Assembly: GCA_977017575.1 (NCBI GenBank)
Contig: CDRNVI010000063.1
Span: forward strand, 62,001-126,000
DNA: 64,000 nt
Direction: 5' to 3'
Source: Paramoeba atlantica
Taxonomy: Eukaryota > Discosea
In this document: one piece after another, positions 28,408 to 38,642 of the stretch
Layout of the letters: each line of letters opens with the position of its first letter
Numbering within the stretch: position 1 is the first letter of the stretch
Position numbers and translations under genes: made by a program
The notes under the pieces: model-generated
Seen by the model: the letters and a program-made list of their open reading frames with translations, nothing else
Databases searched by the model: none
What the model was told of the DNA's origin: nothing

Positions 28408-28588
28408 GTTGTGGAAAGGTGGTCAGCTGGCCATCTCGTGGAAGAGTGGCCAGCTGGCCATGTTGTGGAAGGTTGACCAGCTGGCCATGTTGTGGAAGGT
28501 TGACCAGCTGGCCATGTTGTGAAAGAGTGGCCAGCTGGCCATGTTGTTGAAGGGTGGCCAGCTGGCCATGTTGTGAAAGAGTGGCCGC
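28408..28588 (+). repeat. 27-bp minisatellite with GGCCAGCTGGCC
   Basis: About seven units of 27 bp, each holding the palindrome CCAGCTGG followed by CCATGTTGTG. The unit length is a multiple of three, so an open minus-strand frame results; there is no sign that it is a gene. Confidence 0.85.
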
Positions 28589-28687
28589 CGGGCGGGCCCT
28601 TCAAAAAAAAGATTTCAGAAGCTTGCTTCCTTCAAAATTACCGCCCCCGCGACAGCGGGTCTGCACCGCCTCGAAGGGCCCGCCGTA

Positions 28688-28871
28688 TATCCCAGATTGA
28701 AAGGGGCGAGGGAGATATGAAGCAACAGGCGTGGCAGATTCCCTGCACGAGTTTGTCTCCGAGGTAGCAAGCGCAAAGACGTTTCTCACGCGGGGAGATA
28801 TCATTTCTTTTGAGTGGGAATCTGCCACGTCTGTTGCTTCGTATCTCCCTCGCCCCTTTCAATCTGGGTTA
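28688..28871. mobile_element. MITE with ~53-bp terminal inverted repeats
   Basis: Left arm begins CCCAGATTGAAAGGGGCGAG at 28691 and the right arm is its reverse complement ending at 28868. Arms match over about 53 bp with a few changes. No coding capacity. Confidence 0.7.
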
Positions 28872-29242
28872 TAACGAAAAAGAAAACTTGTATTAATATT
28901 TATAGAAATTAATGAGAATGTTTAGGCAAAAAGTCCTGATAAATAATCCTGCCTGATGGAAAAGCGTGATTTTTCTGCGATAAGCTATCGCGGAACGTGA
29001 GATCCAATGCCCTCTATCCGAGCTTTTCCTGTTTTTTTCTTCAAAAACATAATTATTTGAAAAACTATAATTTTTTTCGAAAAATTAGGAATGGCATTTA
29101 TAGAAATTAATGAGAAGAGGAGTATTCATTTCAAAGAAAAACTATTTACAAGAGGTGAATTAGATCACGGTGGAGGCAGGATACTTGTTCGAAATAAATA
29201 AATAAAAATCCTCAGACATTCGTTTCCCTATACAAGCTATGT
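28872..29242. other. Spacer, nothing recognised
   Basis: About 370 bp downstream of LRR protein 7. AT rich, with a short direct repeat (TATAGAAATTAATGAGAA at 28900 and 29100). Probably the 3' UTR of LRR protein 7. Confidence 0.4.
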
Positions 29243-30958
29243 TCAGCGATTTCGTACGATTTGAGTTCCGTTAGTATCCAAGTTAATGCTTTCGGGAAGT
29301 AACTTTTCATTCACACATCCTCGGAGTCCGGGGTTGTTATTCAAAAACAAATCATTTATGGACTCTGGCAAAAAACCAAGTTGTACAACCCCTTCGAAAA
29401 AGTTGTTGTTCAGCAGAAGAAACAGTAATCCATCGGGTAAGCTCGTTAGATCCAGGATTCCGGTAAAAGAATTGTAACTTAGATCAAAATGTTCTATATC
29501 TTTTTGTGACAAATTTCGTAGATCTATCGGACCGGAAAAATTATTGTGACCGGCATCAAATTCCGCCAAACGGTCAGGGAGAGCATCGAGATCAAGAGTC
29601 CCGTGGAACTGATTGTGAGCAATTCGAAATTTGAATAGTTGTGTATCTGATATCAGATCTAAGTCCAAAGAACAGGAAAAAGCATTACCACTGAGATCAA
29701 GCTCGTTCATTTCATCTGGAACGTCAAAGAGGTCTATGATCCCAGAAAGTTTATTGTGATCCAACTCAAGCCTAAATAAAGTATCTGGCAAAGTAGAAAA
29801 ATCAACGCTCCCAATAGAGTTGTGAGAGAGAGAAATATAGGTCAAGTTCTCTGGCAGATGCCCAACATCTAATGCTCCGGTAAAATTATTTTGACGGAGT
29901 TCCAACTCGTCAAGCGCGACTGGTAACTGATCTAAATTGAGGACTCCAGTGAATGAATTAATGTTTGCTTTTAATGAAGTCATTGAACCTGGAAGCTCGC
30001 TTAGATTGATTGCGCCCTCAAAACAATTGTTGGATAGATCAAACTCAAACAGTAGAGCAGGCAATGCACTAAAATCTATCTTTCCTGACAGTTTGTTGTC
30101 CGATACCTCGAGAGTACGTAGGCTGTCTGGCAAAGTACTAAGCTCCAATTTTCCTGAAAAGTAGTTACTTGATGCGTCAAAATATTTCAGAGTTTTTGGG
30201 AGCGAACGCAAGTCTAGATAGTTTTCGAATACATTTTCCGATAGTGACACGAGCTGTAATACACTGGGCAGATGAGAGATATCTACGGTACCCGTAAAAG
30301 CATTATTTCCGATATTCAAAAATTTCAGAGACTTTGGCAGTTCGCATAAATTCACAGTCCCTTCGAAGTCATTTTCTTCCAAATTAAGATCGGCTAGATT
30401 GACGGGCAAGTCACTTAAATCTGTGCTGCCGGTAAATGAGTTTTTCATTAGATCGATGGTTGTTAACGTAGAAGGCAAACACGTGAAATCAATTATACCT
30501 ATGAACCTGTTAAGAGTGAGGACTAGCTCAGTGAGATTGGGTGGCAGATATCGTAGATCGGCGGGCGACGAAAAGCCGTTTCCTCTCACGTGAAATATAG
30601 TAACAGTCCTAGGAATATTTACCAAATCCAATTTACCGTTTTCTTTCATCTCACCTAAGTAAAGAACCAACACATCAATATCCCATCGAATTTCAGTTAC
30701 CTCGCCCTTCGTATTGCATTGTATGCCTTTCCACTCGCATGCAGGTGTAGATATTTTCCATGACGAGTGAGGTTCGATTATTTCTGATACTAGTCGTTCA
30801 AGCGCATATTCTTGTGGTAGAATAGAGCCTTGAATCTTCCCGATCCGGGTATTACTGATTTCGCCATGAAATGCCTCAGTACTTGTAGTGCCAGTGTACA
30901 TCTTCCGACGCTTTGTGGGAGGTTGTCGATCATCACATAAATACGAAGCAAGTGTCAT
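29243..30958 (-). CDS. LRR family protein 7, long member
   Basis: A 571-residue protein and the longest LRR in the window. The N-terminus has P-P-T-K-R-R-K-M, then the cap: G-K-I-Q-G-S-I-L-P-Q-E-Y-A-L-E-R-L, P-H-S-S-W-K and A-C-E-W-K-G-I-Q-C. About 18 LRRs of 23 residues follow with a regular L-P-x-x-L-x-x-L-x-L-x-x-N-x-F-x-G-x-I-D-L pattern, ending in a short C-terminal piece. No signal peptide or membrane segment. It stands alone between repeats, 31 kb from the nearest dense gene block end on the right side of SMC2. Start at ATG 30958 is supported by the similar start of LRR protein 6. Confidence 0.9.
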   Translation of the reverse strand: MTLASYLCDDRQPPTKRRKMYTGTTSTEAFHGEISNTRIGKIQGSILPQEYALERLVSEIIEPHSSWKISTPACEWKGIQCNTKGEVTEIRWDIDVLVLYLGEMKENGKLDLVNIPRTVTIFHVRGNGFSSPADLRYLPPNLTELVLTLNRFIGIIDFTCLPSTLTTIDLMKNSFTGSTDLSDLPVNLADLNLEENDFEGTVNLCELPKSLKFLNIGNNAFTGTVDISHLPSVLQLVSLSENVFENYLDLRSLPKTLKYFDASSNYFSGKLELSTLPDSLRTLEVSDNKLSGKIDFSALPALLFEFDLSNNCFEGAINLSELPGSMTSLKANINSFTGVLNLDQLPVALDELELRQNNFTGALDVGHLPENLTYISLSHNSIGSVDFSTLPDTLFRLELDHNKLSGIIDLFDVPDEMNELDLSGNAFSCSLDLDLISDTQLFKFRIAHNQFHGTLDLDALPDRLAEFDAGHNNFSGPIDLRNLSQKDIEHFDLSYNSFTGILDLTSLPDGLLFLLLNNNFFEGVVQLGFLPESINDLFLNNNPGLRGCVNEKLLPESINLDTNGTQIVRNR

Positions 30959-31045
30959 GTGTAGCTGAGTAACAAACTCCCTCTCTCTCTTTATGAAGAT
31001 GAATCCAAAAACGCCGTCGGATCAACGATTAAGGAAATTGCGGTG

Positions 31046-32030
31046 GTTGTATAACTACCGCTCTACCCTCGAGTATTAAAAACAAAGTGAACAAAAACAG
31101 TGAAAATACAAAGAGGAATACAGTAATTTATTATAATTTATTGCGGTGGTTGTAAAACTACCGCTCTACACTCGATTATTGAAAAAAAAGTGAACAAAAA
31201 CAGTGAAAATATAAAGGGGAACACAGTAATATAATAAAAGAAAAAAATATAAAAGGGGGCTCCGGTGGACCAAAACTGAAAAAAAAAATTGAAAAAAATG
31301 GGGGGTCCATGGGGGGGGTCCAGGGGGGGGGTCATGGTCGAGCAAATTTTTTCGAAAAAATTAGCTTTCGAAAAAAAACCGCAGAAAGGGTAGCCGGGGT
31401 CTTGGCGCGCATTTTCCACCCCCCTACCCGGGGGTGACCCCCCCGCGTATCCGCAGGACGGGTCCGCCAAGTTCGGATTTTTTCCGAAAAATTTTTTTGA
31501 AAAAAATTTCAACTTGGCGAAAAAAATGACAAAAAAAATATTTTTCCGAAATCGTTTCCCCTATTGTATTTTGATAGTTTGGGACCTACACTAGCTTTCT
31601 CCGCAGTTGTTTTCGCAAGGTATCACTTCTTCGAACTGTGGTGCGCCCCTCAAAATGACCCATTTTTGACTAAAAAAGGTGAAAAAGTATTTTTCGGACC
31701 TAAAGGGGCATTTTTGTGTCGAAAGAATGGTATGGTTGGAGTCGTATTCTCTACCCAATACGTTCGGTAGGCTTTCATTCATGCCTACGAGTGATTTCCC
31801 ACGCGCAAATGTCGGATTTAGTGCTCTGAGAGCGAAAATACGCGAAAACCACCCCATTTTTACCCGAAATTCGGCTATTTTTGGCTATAATCTTTCCGTT
31901 TTCCAGGACAAATTTTCTTTTTTAGGCTCTTCGTTAAACGCGGTGGTAGTTTTCAACGCGAAGCGCGCAGCATGAGTGAGTCTAAGTTGAAAACAACCAC
32001 CGCGTTTAACGAAGAGCCTAAAAAAGAAAT
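31046..32030 (-). repeat. Hairpin-ended repeat family, copy C (body type 2)
   Basis: Starts with an older terminal fragment (31046-31138) into which a full copy (31139-32022) abuts; each begins with TTGCGGTGGTTGTA. The body is nearly identical to copy D at 55526-56425. The other end is the TAGGCTCTTCGTT...AACGAAGAGCCTA hairpin (31923-32020). No ORF of its own. Confidence 0.8.
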
Positions 32031-32103
32031 AATAGAAGAAAAAAATATAAAAGGGGGCTCCGGTGGACCAAAAACTGAAAAAAATTAAAATGTCCATGGT
32101 GGA

Positions 32104-32176
32104 TTGTCAATGTCAGTGCACCAAATTGTCATACTCAGAGCACCACAATTTATAGAATTATCATACTCAGTGCACC
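32104..32176 (+). repeat. Cluster of TCATACTCAGTGCACC motifs
   Basis: Three copies of a motif near TTATCATACTCAGTGCACC at 32104, 32126 and 32158. The inverted counterpart lies at 33772-33875. The motif resembles the cluster in front of the IS30-like gene at 37910. Confidence 0.7.
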
Positions 32177-32582
32177 GAGAGGTACATTTTATCATAATTG
32201 AAATGATGAATATAACAAAAACATCAATGTCAGGTACCACCCCTGAATAAAAGGGGGATGTTTTCATAGGCTAGTGATCTTTTGGGTAGCGAGCTGACAG
32301 GAAGGCTAGCAAATGAGAACGGTTTCACTTATACCTAATAGGTTCTACTTGATAGGTAGCTGCCCACTACAGTAACCTTCATTTGCGGGTAACGGGATGG
32401 TCTTCTTGATGGGAACTGTTGACAAAATGTTGTTACAAAGGAGATGAAGTACGTTTATTTAAAACTATGAGATTGAAGAAAAGGCACATAAACAAAATTC
32501 GCACGTTTAAATTAACGAATCGTTTTTTGTTTTTGTTTTGCGATAGATTAAGTTCGGAACTGCACGTGCAACTGTGCTTGTT

Positions 32583-33300
32583 TCATGACATTAACCAATA
32601 ACGCGTGATCCGTGCACAATCCTTTCTGTTGACGTGTAAGAGAATCTGCCGGATTGTGCAGCATCCTACCGAGAGTTGTGCCCAACGCTCACCGTTGGAT
32701 ACGCAATGTTTCCAATGCAATGTTTCCTCCACCCGCCAATACGTGATCCCTAGGAACGTGCCGGAAGATTGAGGTGGTTCCAGGCATTTCCACACAACAC
32801 ATCCTTTAGGTGGGGGCTTGGAGCAAGATTGCAATTTACGAAAGAGCTCCGTGAGAAATCCACCTCTATTAGAAACCACAAAAATATTATCATACCATAC
32901 AAACACAACGCCGATATTTTCCTCTTTGCTAATTTTTTGGAACCACGCATAAGAAGGAACTGTGCTCTTCCCTCCACCCACAAGCATCGGTTCGTACCCC
33001 TGCGGTAGGATGGTTCACACTATTGCCAAAATTAAGCACTGAGAGAAATATGGGCCCCAAGAAAACCCCATAGGTAGTACTTTAAGTGTGAAAACCGTAC
33101 CAGCGCATCGAACTGATACATAATTTTCTATTCTTGCGGGCAGGGGAATTTGGTGGAAGCCATGCCGCATATCTGCAGATAACATTTGTGCTTGTGATTT
33201 AGATTCGTTGAACCATTTCTAATTCAGAACGGTTTTCTTCCATGTCAGTTTCATCATCGCTTTGATCATAAAGTTGTGCCACAGCGTCTTGTAGTTCTAA
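32583..33300 (-). mobile_element. Fossil reverse transcriptase fragment (DIRS/VIPER-like)
   Basis: Minus-strand translation holds a block like the RT palm: M-G-F-S-W-G, then F-V-W-Y-D-N-I-F-V-V, a variant of the Y-x-D-D active-site region, followed by a typical F-L-G-I-x-Y. It is a broken piece of an RT of the class used by DIRS/VIPER or LTR elements. It lies between two inverted motif clusters (32104-32176, 33772-33875), so an element may have inserted around or into it. Confidence 0.5.
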
Positions 33301-33559
33301 AATTTAAATTGGTGTTCAATAGGTTCAATACTCTGCGACATCATTTAAATTTTACGATGTAAGAAGATTTCATGGGGTAAAGTTAAAAACGCATGGGACA
33401 ACGTGGACAAGCTAAAAGTAACATAAAATATAGAATGTGCAACACGAGGTATTCCAAAACTCAAGAAAAGGAAATTATGCTCAATGTCGATAGCATAGTG
33501 TACTTCAATAGTTTGAGGATTTCCGAGAGAACTATAAATTCGAATTTATAACTTTGAAT
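33301..33559. other. Spacer, nothing recognised
   Basis: AT-rich sequence between the fossil RT piece and the short palindromic repeat. No gene seen. Confidence 0.4.
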
Positions 33560-33665
33560 CACTTATTCACCCCCCTTACTTCACCACCCCCCTTACTTCA
33601 CCACAAAGTACGAGTTTTGGACCGAAAAGTGGGGGCTAAGTAAGGGGGGGATAACGGTATTATTA
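33560..33665. repeat. Short palindromic repeat, G5/C5-arm family
   Basis: CCCCCTTACTTCACCAC appears twice on the left, with AAGTAAGGGGGGGATAACGG on the right. Same plan as 1690, 55073 and 56790. Confidence 0.6.
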
Positions 33666-33771
33666 ACACATTTATACTTTTAAGTATTCTTTTTTATATT
33701 TTTACACTCTCAGGTGTTATGCAGCAGTAGCACACACGTTCGTACGCGGTGACATGTCCACTGCTTTTTCT

Positions 33772-33875
33772 TGGTGCACTGAGTATGACGAAATGTCGAC
33801 ATTTCAGAAGGGTGATTTTTTGGGTATCTTTGGTGCACTGAGTATGACAAAAAGGTGGTGCACTGAGTATGACAA
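33772..33875 (-). repeat. Cluster of inverted TCATACTCAGTGCACC motifs
   Basis: Three copies of GGTGCACTGAGTATGAC at 33773, 33832 and 33857, in the opposite direction to the cluster at 32104. The pair could be the two ends of a 1.77-kb element. Confidence 0.7.
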
Positions 33876-33879
33876 TCCA

Positions 33880-34117
33880 GGAGTCCACGGGGGAGGTCCC
33901 GGGGGGCATACGTCGCGATTTGTTTTTCAATTTTTTTGCTTTCCAAAATCGAGGACAGGAAAGTGCTAGAGTATGCCGCGGCGATGTTTTTCTACCCTCC
34001 CCCCCCCACCTGGGGGTGACCCCCCTGGTACGCGCAGGAGGGGTCCGACAAGTTCGAAAATTCCGAAATTTTTGGGATGACCCCAAAAAAAATATTTTTG
34101 ACCAAAACAAAAGGATG
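33880..34117 (-). repeat. Hairpin-ended repeat family, fragment H
   Basis: Body type 1 sequence (GGGGTGACCCCCCTGGTACG, then GGTCCGACAAGTTC). It ends where the pogo element begins, so the transposon probably interrupts it. Confidence 0.6.
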
Positions 34118-34119
34118 TA

Positions 34120-36487
34120 CAGTGCTCGCAAAAATTAGTAAAACTTTTATTGTAAGATAGCAAAAAAGTTTTACTAATTAAAAATTCACTAATTTTTGCG
34201 CTGCCCCCAAAAAATTTGCCAACTTGATAAAATGTCTTAAATACAAGAGAGCGATGTTTCGCGTTCGAGGAGCGAAGAAAGCCTTTTAAAAATAGGAATA
34301 TAACGAACAAGAAAGTCAGAGATTCAGAAAAAAATCAGGAGCGGGGAAAGTAATATGTGTCTGTAGCACAGAGTAAAAAACACCCAGAAAAAATAATATT
34401 AATAAAAATCTTGCTCATAGAAATATTGCTCACAGAAATCTTGCTCGCTTTCCGTTTCACTTTCCCCTTCAAATTCCGAACTGTCTTCATAATCGCTGCT
34501 ATAGTCAATGTGATTACTGTGCATGCATTTGTATTTATCTGACTGGACCTTTCGAGGAGTTAAACGAATAGGCGTGCATATAGACGTAGCTTCAGAGAAA
34601 AATGTATTTTCTGCACTGGCGGATGTCTCAATTTCAGAAGAAGTCTTCCCGAAACCCCATAGATCTAGTTTTGCACACTTCTTTTGAGAAAAGAATAACT
34701 TCTTCTGAGCTCGACTCATGCCTTTTGTCTGTTCTTTCAGTTTGTATCCTTCCTCACGAGCTTGATTCTTTTTTTCCTTCTCAATTCTATTTGACTCAAG
34801 CCGTTCAGAAAGGCTGGGGTTGGGAGGACGACCTCGTTTCTTGCTTTGAAGAGAGACAATATGCTGAATATTTTCCTGTCGAATATCTTGGTCTTCGGGG
34901 GGTTCGATTTCATCAACGTTAACATTTACGTGCATTTCTTGTAGCTCATCTCCATGTCTGCTGACTGTTTCACGTTCGTTGTCGGTGAGCAAGGATGCGT
35001 ACGCGTCGGCTCGTGTCGGAGTACACCTCTCAGTTTCATCAAAAAGAGCGGCAGTTATACCCGTAACTTTCCAAGAAGCAATGACTTGAGCACGAGTAAT
35101 TTCTCGCATAGCTTTGGTAATTAGCGTGACTTTTTGCGTTCGGAGATGTGAAGCGGAAGACATAACCATTTCATGGACGGCATCTTCGACATTTTGACGG
35201 GCAAAAATGCGAGCAACATAACCATTGAAAAGTGCTCGAGCCTTGACTTTCAACCCAGATATCACAAACTGATCCGCCGGCTGAAAAACGTGAGTCATTT
35301 TAGGCGGAATTTCTACACACTGGCAGCTTTTGGAGGAAAGCGCCGTGGCAGAGTCTTTGTGTTGTGTTGCACCATCTATGATAAAGAGAGCCGGAGTGTT
35401 AACGTCTGAAAGTTTGCTCCTCTCCACACCAACAATATCAAGAAATCTTTCTAGAAATTCGGCCCAAGTGCTTGAATCCTGAAAGTGAGATCCTGTCCGA
35501 GCGCACTGTAGAACTCGATCATTGTGTTCAACGTCGACAAACATGCGGGAGGTACCCTGAAAAATGAATTGTAGAAGATTCAAATCACCAGCAGCATTCG
35601 CTAGCACCGTACAAGTGAAACCCCCTTTGCGATTCTGGATTGCAACACTTCTACTTTCTCCGACGTCAATCCACTTCATTTTCATTCAATCCACTTCATG
35701 TTTGAGCCTTCTGGAGAAAGACCAACGAAAAACTCGTCCGCGTTAAAAACAAGCTCTTTTCGAACACCGAAAGATTTTAGGCCACGTAGATGAGAAAAAA
35801 ATACATTAGCTGCCTGTGCAACTTCAATAGGTGTCACAGTTCGAGTTGTAGTTGCCCGTCGCACCTTAATGCCATTGCGGTGCATCCAAGAATTTGCCCA
35901 AGAAATCGAAAACTTCAACGTGCCACCGTTCAGCACTGTGGATCCCGTCTGTCGCTGCTCTCCGATACCTTTCGTAATGTTGGCTACGCGAGCTGCGTCG
36001 ACGGCAACGCCACTTCGTCGAATCAGCAAAAAACACTTTTAACAACTGAGCCTCTTCGTCTTCCGTGAGAAGACTCTTTCGACCCCGAGAACCAACGTCA
36101 TCCAAACGCGCAATGCGCTTGTACTTGGTGATAGCGGCTGAACTGAGACTTCGATGAAATTTCAGCTCAAACTTTCGTCGAACATCTTCGCCCCGAAAAA
36201 CACCACGAGTGTGTTCGAATAACCAATTCTTTTGCTCATCTGTTAAGGAAGTTCCGGAGGGCGTGTTGCTAGACGAAGCACTTATCAGATTGCTGAGAAA
36301 TATCATTTCTCCGATGTCGTGCGACATAGTAGTCTGAAAACTTTTCGTAAAAAAAAAAATAAAATTCCGAAAAAAATAAAAAAACATTTAAGGTGTAAAA
36401 CCTGAATTTTGCAAAATGTTTTACTAATTAAAAATTTACTAATTTTTGTTTTACGAATTATTATTACACTAATAATTGTGTACACTG
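34120..36487 (-). mobile_element. Pogo/Tigger-like DNA transposon, nearly whole
   Basis: 2368 bp with CAGTG at 34120-34124, CACTG at 36483-36487 and TA on both outer sides. Both ends hold copies of AAAATTAGTAAAAC-like subterminal sequence. The only gene is a pogo-type transposase on the minus strand. The element appears complete at its ends. Confidence 0.85.
34399..36327 (-). pseudogene. Pogo-like transposase, frame-broken
   Basis: DDE transposase of the pogo/CENP-B group. From ATG 36327 the N-terminus has a helix-turn-helix region (L-T-D-E-Q-K-N-W-L-F-E-H-T, F-H-R-S-L-S-S-A-A-I-T-K-Y-K-R). The catalytic part has F-N-A-D-E-F-F (first Asp), F-I-I-D-G-A-T-Q-H (second Asp) and P-P-K-M-T-H-V-F-Q-P-A-D-Q (third Asp). 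The C-terminus is charged and acidic. The frame changes at a homopolymer near 36035, and a short tandem duplication with a stop lies near 35685-35700. It is unlikely to make active enzyme as it stands. Confidence 0.85.
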
Positions 36488-36612
36488 TACTTATTAAAGG
36501 ATTTACTTTATTTTACTATAAAACTTTAATAACCTTTATTTCTCTTTTCTTAAAAAATCGACAGAATACGGCCGCCTAGTAGAACAGACTGTCACCTTCG
36601 CAGTGTACCTGG

Positions 36613-37208
36613 TGGATTGCGGTGGTTGTATAACTACCGCTCTACCCTCGATTATTGAAAAACAGTGAAAAACAGTGAAAATATAAAGAGGAACACAGTA
36701 TTATAGAAGAAAAAAATATAAAGGGGGGCCCCGGTGGTCCAAAATTGAAAAAAATGGGGGTCCATGGGGGGGGGTCCATGGGAGGGGTCCAGGGGGGGGG
36801 TCCAGGGGGCATACGTCGTTTTTTGAAAATTTCAAAATCTTGATTTTCGAAATCGAGCGCAGGGAAGTGGTAGAGTAGGCCGCGGCGATGACTTTCCACC
36901 CCCCCACCTAGGGGTACCCCCCCTGGTACGCGCGGGAGGGATCCGACAAGGTCAAAGATTGCGAAATTTTTGGGAGGACTAAAACCCAAAAAAAAGCAAA
37001 AATATTATTTTTCCAAAATCGACTCCTAAACCGTATTTCGAGAGTTTTGGACCTCAGCTACCATTCTACGACGTTTTTGTCGACAGATTCGACTCCTGCC
37101 CCTACTGGTAAGGCATCCAAAACAGCCCAAATTCGGTGTAAAATTTCGCAATTTTTACCATAAAATCGAGCTTTTTCACAAGAACCACCGCGTTTAACGA
37201 AGAGCCTA
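36613..37208 (-). repeat. Hairpin-ended repeat family, copy B (body type 1)
   Basis: Starts TTGCGGTGGTTGTATAACTA and matches copy A in reverse. At its other end only half of the hairpin remains (CGCGTTTAACGAAGAGCCTA). Confidence 0.75.
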
Positions 37209-37639
37209 ATTATTATGCTGAAAGAGTATCCACGCGACGAAAAACACACCTGTGCGCCCTCGGATGATCTCTGGGCCCGTGAAGCGCCACATCAAGCTCT
37301 TAGGGCAGCTTGACAGCCCAGAACAGGTTACCAACACCTTAGGGGGGGGGACGCGTCTGTGGTGATATGGTATATGGCAGAATTCGAAGTGAACATTGAT
37401 TCATTTCATGATTGAAAAGCATGAATTCATGAAACATGAAAAGCATGAAAAACATGATTGAAAAGCAAAAGTAAAATGCATTACAACTCTCTGGCTAACG
37501 AAGGAAAGAGTGAATTTTAAGTTTTGTGTCAGAACATCAAAACATCAGCACAGCACATTAGCACGCTGTAACGTGTTGGAATTCAACTCACGAAAAAAAC
37601 CATTGCTACAGCACTGCCTGGCGGATTTCGCAGGGAACG
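37209..37639. other. Spacer, nothing recognised
   Basis: About 430 bp. A cluster of CATGAAAAGCATGA-like words near 37400-37470. No gene seen. Confidence 0.4.
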
Positions 37640-37895
37640 ATCGGTAGCAAGCCTCGGGGCCAAGCTGGTATCCTTAAAGTTGAAGAGGAGAGAGACCTTC
37701 TGGATGCAATCAGATTCCAAAACAAAGCTTCTAGATGTGTAAACGAACCTTCCGTGGCAGAGATTGCTCGAGGATTAATTGCTCGAACACGCAAAGAGGT
37801 TTTAAGATATCCAAATCTGAGGTTCGAACTGTACGTGGGGGAGCCTGTGATCCTTCTGGACGTCCGTGTTTCTTCCTACGTTGCGAAACATTTTG
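37640..37895 (+). mobile_element. Possible transposase helix-turn-helix remnant
   Basis: The plus frame reads G-S-K-P-R-G-Q, then E-E-E-R-D-L-L-D-A-I and V-A-E-I-A-R-G-L-I-A-R-T-R-K. This is similar in pattern to the CENP-B/pogo type DNA-binding domain (G-x-P-x-x-L-x-x-x-E-E-x-x-L). No catalytic part follows; the IS30-like motif cluster begins at 37910. Confidence 0.3.
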
Positions 37896-37909
37896 TAATG
37901 GAACGGTGG

Positions 37910-37980
37910 ATTATCTTATCCAGTGCACCAAATTATCATATCCAGTGCACTTTTTTTTAGATTATCATATCCAGTGCACC
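37910..37980 (+). repeat. Motif cluster upstream of IS30-like gene 1
   Basis: Three copies of TTATCATATCCAGTGCACC (37911, 37933, 37962) just before the IS30-like gene. Resembles the clusters at 32104 and 33772, with C/T changes. Confidence 0.7.
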
Positions 37981-38070
37981 AAAAGTCTATTTTTGGAAAT
38001 TCGTTGCTAGTTCTATTCTATAACCCCAATATCTATACTGTATACTCTAATTGTTTTTTCTTCATTCCTC

Positions 38071-38642
38071 ATGTCAAAATATCAGAGGCTCGGGCAAAGG
38101 GGCAGAGTCACCATTCAAGAGATGTTGAGGCAGGCGCAACACGGCGTGAGATCGGCACGGCCATCGGTAAATCCCTTAGCACCGTTAGCCATGAGCTGAC
38201 CCGTAACAAGAAACGGGGTCGTCGTTACGAAGCCAGCCGCGCACACAGAGTGTCAAAGCGCCGCCTGGCGATTAAGGCTGTGCGTCCCTGGCTATCCGTG
38301 GGCCTGTGGAACGGGACAGAAATTTCGAAAGATGAAAGAGTGAATAAAAAACTTCGTTGCAATTCATATTTCTGCGCTCCGTACCATTCATGGGAAAAGG
38401 AGGCGGTGGAAAATGTGAATGGTCTAATTCGACAATACCACAAGGCGACCAACTCATTCTCTCAGCCTCACGGAGGTCACCAAGACAGCAAGAAAGTTGA
38501 ACAAGAGGCCGAGAAAGGTTTTATGGTGGGAATGTCTGAAGGCACTATACGTGAAATGCTTTGTGAACGAAAAAAGAATTTCGATACAGTTTTACTAGAC
38601 AACGCAGAGACCACAATTACATACGATGTTGTACCGTTCTAG
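38071..38642 (+). pseudogene. IS30-like transposase 1, internally deleted
   Basis: From ATG 38071 the N-terminus is M-S-K-Y-Q-R-L, as in bacterial IS30 transposases. After one frame change near 38125 it continues with the helix-turn-helix E-I-G-T-A-I-G-K-S-L-S-T-V-S-H-E-L-T-R-N and Y-E-A-S-R-A-H-R-V-S-K-R-R. The part with the first two catalytic Asp is missing. The C-terminal catalytic Glu region is present: Y-F-C-A-P-Y-H-S-W-E-K, then V-E-N-V-N-G-L-I-R-Q-Y. The last 80 residues are unlike IS30. It abuts the 3' end of the SET-domain gene. IS30 is a prokaryotic family, so this copy is unusual here. Confidence 0.8.

Noticed and set aside
28230-28604. Minus-strand ORF with repeated W-P-A-G-H units
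   Set aside because: Produced by the 27-bp minisatellite, whose unit is a multiple of three. No other coding sign.
31138-31512. Minus-strand ORF of 124 codons in repeat copy C, with a near-copy in copy D
   Set aside because: The frame follows the G/C-run block and ends of the repeat; its sequence differs in frame between copies and has no domain.
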